Below, one piece after another: positions 51,501 to 59,161 of a stretch of 59,161 nucleotides of DNA. This stretch comes from Bacteriovoracaceae bacterium. GTDB lineage: Bacteria; Bdellovibrionota; Bacteriovoracia; Bacteriovoracales; Bacteriovoracaceae. Location: contig JAIEMA010000041.1 of NCBI GenBank assembly GCA_019752535.1, positions 1-59,161 on the forward strand. The letters are read 5' to 3'. The notes beneath the pieces were generated by a model. It did no database searches. It was not told where the DNA came from and saw only the letters and a program-made list of their open reading frames with translations. The translations under genes were made by a program, and so were the position numbers. Within the stretch, counting starts at the first letter, position 1. Each line of letters begins with the position of its first letter.

Positions 51501-52301
51501 CGCACTCAAGCTTATCAGACGACTTTGGCTTCTGAAGATGCTCGCGTGAAAACCTCTGCCACTTCAATGGTGGATGAATTATTCGCTGCTAACGGTGTGC
51601 CGGTTTTAAGTGAAGATCCACGTTTGAGCAGTAAGGATCGCTTCGGTATCTCTCCAGGGGCGGCTGTGTCGATGGATGTTGTGTTGAAGAATGCGGGCGC
51701 ACAGGCCACGGCTGAAGGCGGAGTGAAGGTCAGAATCCTTGAGATCTCTCCGATTCTTAACTCTCAAAGAACTCTTGCTCCATTGAAGTCTCTTCCGGCA
51801 AGAAAACTGGTTCGCACGCAAGCTGATTTCGGCTTGAAAGTTTCTGATCAAGCGGAGCCAGGCCAGAAGGTTCGCGTCGTCGCAGAACTCACTTACCCAG
51901 GTAATGACTATGCCGCGAGCCGTGTTCAAAAAGTGGAGATGCAAGAAGTGCTAGGATTGAATCCTAGTGCGACAGTTGATGTGAGCTTTGATGCAAACCC
52001 TACGGTTTCAGGCTTTTTGGGAATTACTAAAACTCATGATGTCGGTGTGAACCTAGGTGCTCTTTATAAGGGTCTCGATAAGGGTTATGACGTGACTCTT
52101 GAGGAAGTGGGATCAAACTTTGTGAGCTTTAAAGATAAAGATGACACAACTAAAGTCTTGGGTCAGGGGCAAAGTGAGAAAGCTGTTTTGAGCTACAAGC
52201 TTTCTAAGTCAGCTCGTGGGAAAGATGTCGTGTTAAAAGTTGTTGTGCGCTATGCCGGACAAGTTCTTGAAGAAAGAACCCTCAACATCAAGCCTCAGTA
52301 A
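48522..52301 (+). CDS. Giant exported coiled-coil protein (1259 residues)
   Basis: Signal peptide MKKRLLTSVLLFSLSPSMVLAQ. Residues about 25-690 are almost continuous coiled coil (Q, A, L, R-rich heptads, e.g. LRRLQAQLDREVGEERESM). A glycine-spaced segment near 700-790 (GIAGFNTGRDQGL-like G-x3-G patterns, TQEGTAAGTREA) follows, then mixed helix with CDDVYKRV and CQASF, and two beta-rich C-terminal domains (about 1025-1259). No membrane helix after the signal, so periplasmic or extracellular. GGAG lies 9 nt before ATG 48522; an ATG five codons upstream has none. Not recognised; a cell-length scaffold or tether is a guess. Confidence 0.75.
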   Translation: MKKRLLTSVLLFSLSPSMVLAQSLPDEVDHVRYQSVLQNLQGQLSDARAYVAKLQQEQATLRQDIERMSLDRRQLPARNEELSRNIQNRQAQIAGLENEIRSLSVTVDRIAQDLGKLEAQLNQMRQSWSQEENRRIAITNQFNAVTQDLRRLQAQLDREVGEERESMALLDRLTREINALQGRRQDLANQHRDRQAQNQADQRDLPAVRRQADQFNAQLQTASTQLAPAEQALTQIQADLRAKEAELAQANASIAPFQKKVDAAASDLKSSSDALAALQKSSSDAQANITSMEQRKASAGTQMTNLQNVRSSQNSQVLAAQADLDAKNLAASQATQKLQITQQALEAARTELREAAQRGDRAAMAQISQKMRNLETVLRRDQEEASAAGQVALQARTVLEQKTAALAATDTQISNLQAFLNTVDADIQKEKDKIASNASQIETRKNEVAQKTQTLKAAQGELAAVSGDRDRLVPVVNQLRAQAAQAQANRDRIAGDVQRLRDQAAQANARVNDIQSSIATFQQDMQRLENQAALVGRDIQVKSQEADREQRLLARIRQDRITIQQQVGSLQQNADQISRDLDQQERTTRALEAALRQKETERNQLAGYLSDNRRSLDQNIQNQNAQQTAMQNEQAELQRNTERLANIDRDFTVAQSRISQVMQEIPTVNNQISALSTQVSGADSQYRQRLGLYNKYLGEAQGLGASRGTGIGSTDGQKAGVTLANTTATKLGVPSGSEEGRFEALLRGLVRGEIAGFNTGRDQGLASAADASRGTQEGTAAGTREARDYAEQVLKPRYYNNEFTRRLNDPDIRDEVVLKLASIAKSLFGEEGQKNQKALLADIPVVSSQEMALSQSIQTSLDERITSAIKELARLRDEQTRLGNAQAVYLSPGNVVAPVESKNCDDVYKRVADFVAACQASFKSEYTDKYVAAHKSNFMSNYAQSFQSVIAREKEAVIQRDFAANYKEGEAVARAVGLAVGKQEVYQARFAEARTQAYQTTLASEDARVKTSATSMVDELFAANGVPVLSEDPRLSSKDRFGISPGAAVSMDVVLKNAGAQATAEGGVKVRILEISPILNSQRTLAPLKSLPARKLVRTQADFGLKVSDQAEPGQKVRVVAELTYPGNDYAASRVQKVEMQEVLGLNPSATVDVSFDANPTVSGFLGITKTHDVGVNLGALYKGLDKGYDVTLEEVGSNFVSFKDKDDTTKVLGQGQSEKAVLSYKLSKSARGKDVVLKVVVRYAGQVLEERTLNIKPQ

Positions 52302-52322
52302 ACAAAGCTTCCATAATTCGTT

Positions 52323-52351
52323 AAGCGGGACCCAAGAGGTCCCGCTTTTTT
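52323..52351 (+). terminator. Rho-independent terminator after the coiled-coil gene
   Basis: AAGCGGGACC (52323-52332), loop CAAGA, GGTCCCGCTT (52338-52347) and a T run. Confidence 0.92.
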
Positions 52352-52401
52352 ATTGACCTAATGAGCGAAGACTTTTAAATTGTGGTTCTTCTTTTATTAG
52401 A

Positions 52402-52477
52402 GGGCGTTTAGCTCAGCTGGGAGAGCGCTACCCTTACAAGGTAGATGTCGGCGGTTCGATCCCGTCAACGCCCACCA
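52402..52477 (+). tRNA. tRNA-Val, anticodon UAC
   Basis: Cloverleaf: acceptor GGGCGTT/AACGCCC, D arm with AGCTCAGCTGGGAGAGC, anticodon stem CTACC/GGTAG around CTTACAA (anticodon TAC, reading GUA/GUG/GUU codons), T arm with TTCGATC. Discriminator A and a genomically encoded CCA. 76 nt. Confidence 0.97.
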
Positions 52478-52533
52478 AATTCCACACACTTCACTGACTT
52501 CTGCCACTTTTTAGTGGGTCTAAAGTCACTATT

Positions 52534-52633
52534 TTAAGACGATCTTAATACAAAAAGCCAAAAATATTAATAACTTGCACGTTAGCTAAACGATTATTAA
52601 GATCATTCTCCGTATGCGTTTTATAATGATCTG
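52534..52633 (+). promoter_or_regulatory. Promoter with multiple dyads for the orphan response regulator
   Basis: TATAAT at 52623-52628 is a perfect -10. AGATCATT (52601-52608) and AATGATCT (52626-52633) form a perfect 8-bp inverted repeat spanning it. TTAAGA-CGA-TCTTAA (52534-52548) is a second dyad, and GATCTTAATA (52541-52550) is the perfect reverse complement of TATTAAGATC (52596-52605). Repeated AAGATC half-sites suggest autoregulation. Confidence 0.5.
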
Positions 52634-52651
52634 ACGAAAGGCAGTTTATTA

Positions 52652-53335
52652 ATGAAAAGATTTGTATCCATAATCGAAGATGAACAGGAGATCGGCGAGA
52701 GCTTGTCGATGTTCTTGCGTTCAAAAAAATTCGATGTGAAACATTATCTTAGCGCCGAAGACTTTTTCTCTGATCGCTCAGCGGAACCCCAAGCAATTTA
52801 TTTAGTGGATTGGAATCTTCCTGGAATTAAGGGAATTGATATTATTAAGACCATTCGAAAGCGCGACAAGCTCTCTCCCATCTTTATGCTTTCGGCTTAC
52901 AGCAAGAACCAAGAAATTGTAGAAGGTCTTAAGGCCGGTGCGGATGATTATCTCACTAAGCCTTTTGACTTTGATGCTCTGGCCGTTCGGATTGAGAATG
53001 CCTGGACAAAAATCAGCGGGATTGAAGGCGATCTCGTCTCTCATGGACTCAGACTTATTCCTGAGGCTCACTCGGTGATGAAAAATGGAGTCACCGTCAG
53101 TCTTACGGCCCGCGAGTATGTGATCTTCGCAAGGCTTTATAACACCGCCGATACCGTCAATAGAGAAGAGTTGATTAAAGAGTTTGATCAGAGTGAAAAG
53201 ATGACGGTTCGAAATATTGATGTGCACATTTTCTTTCTAAGAAAAAAACTCGCCAAAATTGATATGGCCGTCACAACGGTGTGGGGCAAGGGGTATAAGC
53301 TTCTGACTGAGTCCACTGCGGCAGTGGAAGCTTAA
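52652..53335 (+). CDS. OmpR/PhoB-family response regulator, orphan
   Basis: 227 residues. Receiver domain 1-118 with phospho-acceptor D53 (YLVDWNLPG), acidic E9/D10, Ser in FMLSAYS and K103 in TKPF. Winged-helix DNA-binding domain about 125-220, with VSLTAREYVIFARLY, MTVRNIDVHIFFLRKKL, TVWGKGYKL. No histidine kinase is adjacent. Shares TTAA stop with the convergent barrel gene. Confidence 0.92.
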   Translation: MKRFVSIIEDEQEIGESLSMFLRSKKFDVKHYLSAEDFFSDRSAEPQAIYLVDWNLPGIKGIDIIKTIRKRDKLSPIFMLSAYSKNQEIVEGLKAGADDYLTKPFDFDALAVRIENAWTKISGIEGDLVSHGLRLIPEAHSVMKNGVTVSLTAREYVIFARLYNTADTVNREELIKEFDQSEKMTVRNIDVHIFFLRKKLAKIDMAVTTVWGKGYKLLTESTAAVEA

Positions 53336-54561
53336 AACAACATCCTTAACCCAAGCTCAAATCTTCCCACTTTAGGTACGTTTCTTCCTGCCACCGTTTG
53401 TTGAACATTCACATAGACCGAAGCAGGCAGAATAAATTTCTTTTTTAAGAACGGCTGAATCGATGAAAGTGTGGCCGTCATTCTTGCCACGTGCTCAACG
53501 CGATCGGAGTTATAAGCTAAATACTCATTAGCATCACCGTAGACTGAATCATAGCGAGAGGACATTTGATAATTTAACAAATACGACGGTGTAAGTGAGA
53601 ACCAATCATTAAAAGAGTATGTGGCCGAAAGTGAGTAGTTTATCTTATCGCCATATTTCACATTGAAACTTCCACTTTGATCTGAGAGTTGAAAGTCTCT
53701 ACTCATTGGCACTCTTAAAGTTTTCGTTGCTGGGGCTTGATAGGTATAGCGAAATGTAGTGCCCATAGAAAACTTATCAGTGAATAAGTAGCCAGTCGCA
53801 CCTTCAGCAAATCCATCCCACTGCCCATCACCAAAGCCGATATCTTGCAAGAGATCGGGATCATCTTCGCGACCAGTAGGAGCAACAACTCCGCCAGTGA
53901 GGGCCACACCCCAAGTTCCTTCATCAATTAAGCGATACACAGTCCCAAGTTCAATGTCGCCGTAACCTTGACCCTGCCACGTGCCGATTTCGTCATACTT
54001 AAAAGTATTCACGACTACAGATTGAAGAAGGTTTCCGGTTGCTCCGGGAAGAGCGCCTGTAATATTTGAGAGAGTGCTATCAATATCACCTTGACCAGAT
54101 TGTTGAACTTGATCGGCCACTTGCTGGGCATTTGAGGCTTGCTTCTGCTGATACTTCATGTTCACTGTGGCCGTGTAGTAAGGAACGATTCCATAGACGG
54201 TCAATTTATCGTTGATCCCAAAACCGCCGCCAAAGCCATTGACCTGAACTTGAGCTTCAGCAGAAAGATTAAATTCACCGAAAGTCAGCTGATCATAGGC
54301 CTGAGGGTTAATGGCCCGTAACTGTTCGAAATAAAGAGCCGCTGCCGAACCTACTGATTCTAGGGTTTTAGCATTGGCATTGATGTCATAAGAGAGAGGG
54401 GTAACGGCTTGGGATTGGTTATAAGCAGCGTCGATCTTAGTGGTGTTCACATTACGGTACTCAAAGAGGCGAACCCCTTTAGGAAGCGTTCTCCACACCT
54501 GAGCGTAAGAGCTCGAAATCATGAGAGTAGAGCTTAAAATGAGCCACCCGATTAAACGCAT
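53332..54561 (-). CDS. Outer-membrane beta-barrel protein
   Basis: 409 residues. Signal peptide MRLIGWLILSSTLMISSSYAQ. Amphipathic strands with aromatic girdles (GDIELGTVYRL, FSMGTTFRYTYQ) and glycine turns (NGFGGGFGIND), ending GLRMLF with a C-terminal Phe. A Gln/Ala-rich loop near 140-175 (QQKQASNAQQVADQVQQSG). Channel or transporter role unknown. Divergent from the next lipoprotein. Confidence 0.75.
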   Translation of the reverse strand: MRLIGWLILSSTLMISSSYAQVWRTLPKGVRLFEYRNVNTTKIDAAYNQSQAVTPLSYDINANAKTLESVGSAAALYFEQLRAINPQAYDQLTFGEFNLSAEAQVQVNGFGGGFGINDKLTVYGIVPYYTATVNMKYQQKQASNAQQVADQVQQSGQGDIDSTLSNITGALPGATGNLLQSVVVNTFKYDEIGTWQGQGYGDIELGTVYRLIDEGTWGVALTGGVVAPTGREDDPDLLQDIGFGDGQWDGFAEGATGYLFTDKFSMGTTFRYTYQAPATKTLRVPMSRDFQLSDQSGSFNVKYGDKINYSLSATYSFNDWFSLTPSYLLNYQMSSRYDSVYGDANEYLAYNSDRVEHVARMTATLSSIQPFLKKKFILPASVYVNVQQTVAGRNVPKVGRFELGLRMLF

Positions 54562-54693
54562 AGTTAATGAACCTCAGTCTGGTTGATGAATCGATTTTAA
54601 GGTCAGAAAGCGCGGAGTAGGAAAAAAGGTGAGGGTTCGTGTAAAAAACACACGGTCGCCTCTATTGCTCAAAAAAACTCGTATGATGACAGC

Positions 54694-55752
54694 ATGAAAA
54701 TCATCTTCATCATCCTTCTTCTAGGTGTGGCCAGCTCTTGTGGTCAGAAATCTAAAGTGACTCCTCTCTTTAAGGCTATTCCTCTTAAAGAGTCACACGG
54801 TGATGGACAGTATGCCGTCTTTACAGTGAAGCTTCCTCTCTCTGATCAATCGATTGAAGTTTATAATTCTCCGATCGATCCCAACTCAGGACTCTCAAAA
54901 GTTCCACTCTTAGGTGATGTTTTAAGAATGCTCACTCAGGCCACTTTTAATATGGGCGCCAGCCTTGGTCTGGGAAAATCGCGCATCTCAATTAATCAGC
55001 CGATACCAGATTTGAACAGCCCCTACTTAAAATCACTCGTAGTTAAAAGAGTCTTCTTTCATATCGATCAGAAAAATATTTTAGAAGAAGCCCGTCCTCC
55101 TGGGATCTGGGGAAGATTCCGCAATCTTCTTCGCGGTCGAACGGCCTTGGATTTTAGTTTTATCCGTGAATTAAAAATTCGCTTAAAGATGGATAAAGAA
55201 GAAGGAGAGCCCGTAGACTTTACTCCAACAATCACTACTGATGATCAAGTCAATGAGAAGCCTGAAGCCAATGCCCTCCCGGATGAATTTGAGCCTATTG
55301 AATTATTGCACTATCGTCGTAAATACCGTTCACAAGTTTTAAGAAACTCAGAGCGTGGATCGATGTTTGTCATTTACACTCAAACACCTGTCCAGGTTCG
55401 TGCCTTTTTGAGACGTGATCCTGAACTCGCGGCCCTCATTAAAGAAATCGTGATTGTGAACAAATCAATTGTTTTAGAACTTACTGGTAAGCAGCTTGAG
55501 TCAGAAAAGTTTTTTCAATTGCTTGAAAAATACGAGAAAGAGATGGAGCAAAGTGGAATCACAAAAATTAACGATTGTGACGATGACACGTGTATGGATG
55601 TGAGAGTAAATGATCAAAATATGCTGCCTATTCTTTTGCAAGGCAACAAACTTAAAATCGAAACCATTATCGATTCCTCAAAAGTTCCGCCTAAGTCGTT
55701 TCAGCTTAAAGGATTTGTCGAATTTGAAGTGAAGTTAGACGTGCCGCTCTAA
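54694..55752 (+). CDS. Lipoprotein of unknown function
   Basis: 352 residues. Lipobox ASSC (Cys16), then GQKSKVTPLF. Repeated charged beta stretches (ELKIRLKMDKEEGEPVDFTP, GFVEFEVKLDVPL) and one segment KINDCDDDTCMDVRV with two cysteines. Precedes the TonB-dependent receptor by 46 bp and may be co-transcribed with it. Not recognised. Confidence 0.65.
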   Translation: MKIIFIILLLGVASSCGQKSKVTPLFKAIPLKESHGDGQYAVFTVKLPLSDQSIEVYNSPIDPNSGLSKVPLLGDVLRMLTQATFNMGASLGLGKSRISINQPIPDLNSPYLKSLVVKRVFFHIDQKNILEEARPPGIWGRFRNLLRGRTALDFSFIRELKIRLKMDKEEGEPVDFTPTITTDDQVNEKPEANALPDEFEPIELLHYRRKYRSQVLRNSERGSMFVIYTQTPVQVRAFLRRDPELAALIKEIVIVNKSIVLELTGKQLESEKFFQLLEKYEKEMEQSGITKINDCDDDTCMDVRVNDQNMLPILLQGNKLKIETIIDSSKVPPKSFQLKGFVEFEVKLDVPL

Positions 55753-55754
55753 TT

Positions 55755-55798
55755 GCGAATCATTTGCATTTGCGCTTTTCTTAGATTAATCTTCCGGC
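55755..55798 (+). promoter_or_regulatory. AT-rich repeats before the receptor, possible metal regulator site
   Basis: Tandem ATTTGC-ATTTGC in TTGCGAATCATTTGCATT and a palindrome AGATTAATCT (55783-55792). It recalls Fur/Zur-type sites but no complete consensus is present. Confidence 0.25.
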
Positions 55799-57694
55799 AT
55801 GTGGATTTTTATTTTATTACAATCTTTGTGTCTGGCCCAAACCTATCAGCTCAATCAAATTGATGTGCATGATACCCCGAGCTCTCTCTACCAATTCATT
55901 CCAAGCTCCTCCGTACTTAAAGGAGATGAGCTTCAAAGAAAACGCGAAACTTCTCTAGGTGATACTCTTCAAAAGGAAGCCGGCGTTTCAAGTTCAAGCT
56001 TTGGCCCCGGAGCCGCAAGGCCCGTCCTGCGCGGTTTAGATGGTGATAGAATTCGAGTTCTCCAAAACGGTTTAGGCTCCATGGATGCCTCTGCTCAAAG
56101 TGTGGATCACGGTGTGCCGGTTGATATGCTTAACACCGATCAAATTGATATTGTGAGAGGCCCCATGTCTCTTCTCTACGGCGCCTCTGCCGTGGGCGGG
56201 ATAGTGAATATCACCAATCAAAGAATTCATAGCTCATTTGAAGAGGGAGCTCTCTCTCAAATCGATCTGCGCCATGAGAGTGCTTATGGGGGTGGTGCAA
56301 GTGCTGCTCGTCTGGATTGGGGAAAAAATAATTGGATGACTCACTTTGATGGATCTTTCAGAGATATGGGAGATCAGCGCATTTCTGGAGGAGATCGTTT
56401 AAAAAATACTCAAGTCCAGCAGGAAACGGTAAGTGGGGGCTTTTCGAAAATTTTAAAGCGCGGCTACGTGGGCTTAAGTCTCAATCATTTTGGCTCTCAA
56501 TACGGATCTGTCGCAGAAGAGAGTGTGAGAATACATTTGAGACAAAATCGTTATGAGCTTGCGGGTGAATATAAGTTTGATGAAATGTTTTTTGATAAAA
56601 TTCGTTTCCGATCCGCCCAGGCGATGTACCGCCATGATGAATTTGAAGGGAAGACCGTCGGCACAGTATTTAAAAATGAAGGCAATGAAAGTCGCCTGGA
56701 AGTCATTCGCTCTAGAGGAGACTGGAATCATGTCATGGGCGTTCACTCACAGCTTTTCTCTTTCTCAGCTCAAGGGGATGAAGCCTATCTTCCCACAACA
56801 TTTAATGAACACTTCTCTCTTTTTACATATCACCAAAAAAAGTTAGACACCTCCACCTTCGATTTCGGGGGAAGAGTGGAAAATTCACTTGTAGATAAGA
56901 AATCATCCCAAGGCTTTGGTGAAAAAACGGATAGAGGATTTACAGGTCTCTCTGCGTCGGCTGGCTACAAAAAAAATTGGAATGAGAATTCTGTGGCCCT
57001 CACAGGAAGTTACACAGAGAGAGCACCAACCTTCCAAGAATTATTCTCTAATGGAGGGCATGTGGCCACAGGCACATTTGAGAGAGGAGATAAGAATCTT
57101 AAAAAAGAAAAATCTCGCTCAGTGGAACTCACGTTTGCTCGCAAAACGAGTGATTGGGATGGAAGGCTTTCAAGCTACATCCAGGATTTTGAAAATTATA
57201 TTGCTCTGGCCCCGACTGGTTCTGTTGATAGTGGTACTGGTTTTGACATTTATGATTACGAATCGGATGCAGCAAGAATATATGGGATGGAGACTGAAAA
57301 TACTTTCAAACTGAATCCCAATTGGAATCTCGTCGCTAAAGGTGACTGGGTGAGGGGAAAAAATCTTAAAACTGGAAAGAATCTTCCACGTCTCTCACCA
57401 GCAAGAGTGAGTATGGGATTAGAGTGGAGTCGAGAGAATTGGACTTTAGATACAGAGCTGCAACATGCTTTTGAGCAACAACACATCAATCCTAACGAAT
57501 CACGAACAGCTCAATACGATTTATTAAGCCTAGGTGCTCAGCGTGTGTTTGTCTTAGCGCAAATGAGTGTGACTGGCTTTTTACGTCTGAAAAATATTTT
57601 TGATGATCGTGCGAGGAATCACGTCTCGACAGTAAAAAACATCGCTCCTATGGCCGGGAGAAATATTGTTCTGGGAATGAACGCCGCTTGGTAG
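55799..57694 (+). CDS. TonB-dependent outer-membrane receptor, ZnuD-like
   Basis: 631 residues. Signal peptide ending LCLAQ, then a plug domain: LGDTLQKEAGVSSSSFGP, ARPVLRGLDGDRIRVLQNGL, DASAQSVDHGVPVD, IDIVRGPMSLLYGASAVGG. The barrel starts near residue 145 and ends LGMNAAW. The DASxQSxDHxVPVD segment is typical of zinc/heme receptors of the ZnuD type. A His-rich loop as in classic ZnuD is not obvious, so the substrate remains open. TonB-dependent uptake also requires a partner such as the TonB-like gene at 24262. Confidence 0.85.
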   Translation: MWIFILLQSLCLAQTYQLNQIDVHDTPSSLYQFIPSSSVLKGDELQRKRETSLGDTLQKEAGVSSSSFGPGAARPVLRGLDGDRIRVLQNGLGSMDASAQSVDHGVPVDMLNTDQIDIVRGPMSLLYGASAVGGIVNITNQRIHSSFEEGALSQIDLRHESAYGGGASAARLDWGKNNWMTHFDGSFRDMGDQRISGGDRLKNTQVQQETVSGGFSKILKRGYVGLSLNHFGSQYGSVAEESVRIHLRQNRYELAGEYKFDEMFFDKIRFRSAQAMYRHDEFEGKTVGTVFKNEGNESRLEVIRSRGDWNHVMGVHSQLFSFSAQGDEAYLPTTFNEHFSLFTYHQKKLDTSTFDFGGRVENSLVDKKSSQGFGEKTDRGFTGLSASAGYKKNWNENSVALTGSYTERAPTFQELFSNGGHVATGTFERGDKNLKKEKSRSVELTFARKTSDWDGRLSSYIQDFENYIALAPTGSVDSGTGFDIYDYESDAARIYGMETENTFKLNPNWNLVAKGDWVRGKNLKTGKNLPRLSPARVSMGLEWSRENWTLDTELQHAFEQQHINPNESRTAQYDLLSLGAQRVFVLAQMSVTGFLRLKNIFDDRARNHVSTVKNIAPMAGRNIVLGMNAAW

Positions 57695-57695
57695 T

Positions 57696-58076
57696 TTAGG
57701 GAGGAGTGAGAGCGATTTCAATTCCATACTTCGCTCCCTCTTCGTTCATGATGTGCTGAATTTCTTTAAAACTATACATCACACCGATCACGCTTATTTT
57801 TGTGTTCACAAGATCAATCTTGCAGGCATTGGTGCATTGGCAATCGCTTGAGTAAACCTCAAACACTTTGATAGGCGTTTTGTTTTTAAGCTCTGAGTAC
57901 CAAGAGAGGAAATCTGCAATCTTTTCGCGAAGTTTTTTGGCCAACTCAACACCAGAGTCTTTCTGAAGGTTATAGGTAAAGAGGCTCGTGTTTCGGGCCT
58001 TGCCATTAAAACTTAACTTAACCACTCCATTGGAGCGCAGTTTTAAGGTGTTTTGAAAACAAGTTGGGCAATACAT
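57696..58076 (-). CDS. Small zinc-ribbon-like protein
   Basis: 126 residues from MYCPTCFQNTLKLRSNGVVK, a CxxC at the start, with a second pair in SDCQCTNACKID that could complete a zinc site. The rest is a mixed alpha/beta domain (LAKKLREKIADFLSWYSELK). The frame is open for 36 further codons upstream, but that would run over the divergent start, so 58076 is preferred. Stop lies 1 bp from the receptor stop. Not recognised. Confidence 0.65.
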   Translation of the reverse strand: MYCPTCFQNTLKLRSNGVVKLSFNGKARNTSLFTYNLQKDSGVELAKKLREKIADFLSWYSELKNKTPIKVFEVYSSDCQCTNACKIDLVNTKISVIGVMYSFKEIQHIMNEEGAKYGIEIALTPP

Positions 58077-58151
58077 GAGATGATTATAGCGGAAAGACTG
58101 GCGCGCCACCAAGGGATTTACTATTATCAAATCACCTAGGAGATTTGAGTT

Positions 58152-59003
58152 ATGCAAAATGAATATCGTGACATTACAGGTCATGGCGGTCTTAAGCTAA
58201 AGGCATTGGTAAAGGAAAACGGAGCGCCGCTTTGGCTAATCGTCACGCATGGACTAGGTGAGCATTTTGGTAGACACCAACATTTCCTTAAACTCTTTGC
58301 CGGGCAATTTAATATTCTTATGTATGACTTAAGAGGTCATGGACGCTCAGAAGGTGAGAGAACCAATGTCGGTGAGTTTTCAGATTTTAGAAAAGATCTG
58401 CAATGTGTGGTTGAGTATTTAAAAACTGAATTTAACATGAAGCGCTTCATGGTCTTTGGGCACTCAATGGGCGGACTGATCACTGCTGATTGGATTCAAA
58501 ATGAAGCGAGAAGTGATCTTTATCCAGAGAAAGTTTTTTTAAGCTCTCCGCCGGTAGGGGCTCCTGGTATTTTAGGACCGATCTTTGGCAATGCTCCTTT
58601 AATGCTTTTAGGTGGCTTGGCGAATTTACCGATGACTATTCCGCTCAAAGGAATTTTAGATTTAAATCGCCTCTCTCATGATCCGCGTGTGCTGCAAAAT
58701 TATTTAAATGATGAGTATGTTGAATTGAAAGTTCATACCCATCTCTTCTTTCAATTATTAAAAACTTCCAGAGATGTGTTTTGCCGGCCCTTGAGAGTTT
58801 CTTGTCCTTTATATGCTTCAATCGGAACAGAAGATGGTCTAGTGAATGCATCGATGTTGATTAAGTATTTTACGACAATTGAAAAGAACACCAACCTCCT
58901 TAAAGTGGAGGGCGGCTATCATGAACTTCATAATGAAATTGAAAAATACCGCCAACCTTACTTCGAATTTTTACGTCACTCTTTAGTCGGCAAAGCGGAA
59001 TAA
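58152..59003 (+). CDS. Alpha/beta hydrolase, monoacylglycerol-lipase-like
   Basis: 283 residues. Nucleophile Ser in FGHSMGGLI (about residue 99), Asp in ASIGTEDGLVN, His in GGYHELHNE, and the oxyanion/cap head VTHGLGEHFGRHQ with DLRGHGRSEG. This set is typical of lysophospholipase/monoacylglycerol lipase proteins, which free glycerol and fatty acids. Cytoplasmic by absence of signal. The 3' end overlaps the M48 gene on the other strand by 28 bp. Confidence 0.88.
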   Translation: MQNEYRDITGHGGLKLKALVKENGAPLWLIVTHGLGEHFGRHQHFLKLFAGQFNILMYDLRGHGRSEGERTNVGEFSDFRKDLQCVVEYLKTEFNMKRFMVFGHSMGGLITADWIQNEARSDLYPEKVFLSSPPVGAPGILGPIFGNAPLMLLGGLANLPMTIPLKGILDLNRLSHDPRVLQNYLNDEYVELKVHTHLFFQLLKTSRDVFCRPLRVSCPLYASIGTEDGLVNASMLIKYFTTIEKNTNLLKVEGGYHELHNEIEKYRQPYFEFLRHSLVGKAE

Positions 59004-59161
59004 CCCATCGCCTTGAGTCTTTCGGCAAGTGGTGGATGAGAGTAATTCCAAGCAGCGTAAATGGGATCCACCACTAGAGTTCCGGCGTTACCACGATAAA
59101 GTTCCAGCAATGCATCGCCAAGATCTTGAGCAGATGTATGATTGACAGCATATTGGTCCGC
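58976..59161 (-). CDS. M48-family (Ste24-like) membrane peptidase, 3' end only
   Basis: The last 61 codons, cut by the window edge. ADQYAVNHTSAQDLGDALLE, then LYRGNAGTLVVDPIYAAWNY and SHPPLAERL match the C-terminal end of Ste24-like M48 metallopeptidases, which cut prenylated or other membrane proteins. The HExxH core lies outside the window. Ends inside the convergent hydrolase gene. Confidence 0.8.
   Translation of the reverse strand, partial: ADQYAVNHTSAQDLGDALLELYRGNAGTLVVDPIYAAWNYSHPPLAERLKAMGYSALPTKE

Noticed and set aside
57696-58184. Longer zinc-ribbon protein starting at 58184
   Set aside because: It would overlap the divergent hydrolase start; the CxxC start at 58076 is more natural.

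Overview
The window reads as chromosomal DNA of a predatory or predator-related deltaproteobacterium, most likely Bdellovibrionota of the Bacteriovorax/Peredibacter type. This is an inference. It rests on the mix of flagellar stator genes, many short-lived-looking lipoproteins, beta-barrel proteins and secreted coiled-coil or repeat proteins, and on candidate sigma-28 promoters in front of secreted or lipoprotein genes. No marker in the window fixes the genus. There are no insertion sequences, CRISPR arrays or integrases. Gene packing is very tight, with many 1-4 bp start/stop overlaps and several convergent genes sharing a palindromic stop tetranucleotide.

Layout. 1-4.9 kb: RNase G, then a leftward unit of tiny lipoprotein, release-factor-like (baeRF-type) protein and Ca/Na exchanger, then a secreted protein with three 63-residue repeats. 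4.9-9.9 kb: ribosomal/replication operon in the classic order S6, S18, YybS, L9, DnaB, except that S6 and S18 are fused into one 211-residue protein; PabB follows. 10-13.2 kb: small protein, PomA/PomB-type stator pair (motAB) behind a sigma-28-like promoter, and an RluA-type pseudouridine synthase. 13.3-18.4 kb: WYL-like regulator, YciB-like protein, LOG protein, GNAT, unknown, MiaB and YbaN-like protein. 18.2-22.4 kb: fatty-acid hydroxylase and divergent TetR, barrel protein, lipoprotein aminopeptidase, glutathione synthetase. 22.4-30 kb: linker-rich lipoprotein, sigma/anti-sigma-like pair, TonB-like protein, sensor-like membrane protein, Dtd, and a large degenerate N6-methyltransferase-like protein. 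30-38.8 kb: acidic protein, RsmD, CoaD, aminotransferase, lipoprotein, barrel, PIN-PhoH ATPase, PilZ protein, small proteins, 2-Cys peroxiredoxin.

38.9-48.4 kb: ClpP-ClpX and Lon, separated by a Rha-family regulator and a secreted tandem uracil-DNA-glycosylase-like protein, then a secreted HExxH protein and a small exported protein. 48.5-59.2 kb: a 1259-residue exported coiled-coil protein, tRNA-Val(UAC), an orphan OmpR-family regulator, barrel protein, lipoprotein, ZnuD-like TonB-dependent receptor, zinc-ribbon protein, monoacylglycerol-lipase-like hydrolase and the 3' end of an M48 peptidase.

The strongest points for follow-up are the S6-S18 fusion and its structured leader, four candidate sigma-28 promoters with the same 16-nt spacer (motAB, a lipoprotein, an acidic protein, and a metallopeptidase that would be leaderless), the secreted UDG-like protein, the baeRF-like protein coupled to a 50-residue lipoprotein, and the degenerate methyltransferase. 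All calls come from reading the sequence; no database search was made.
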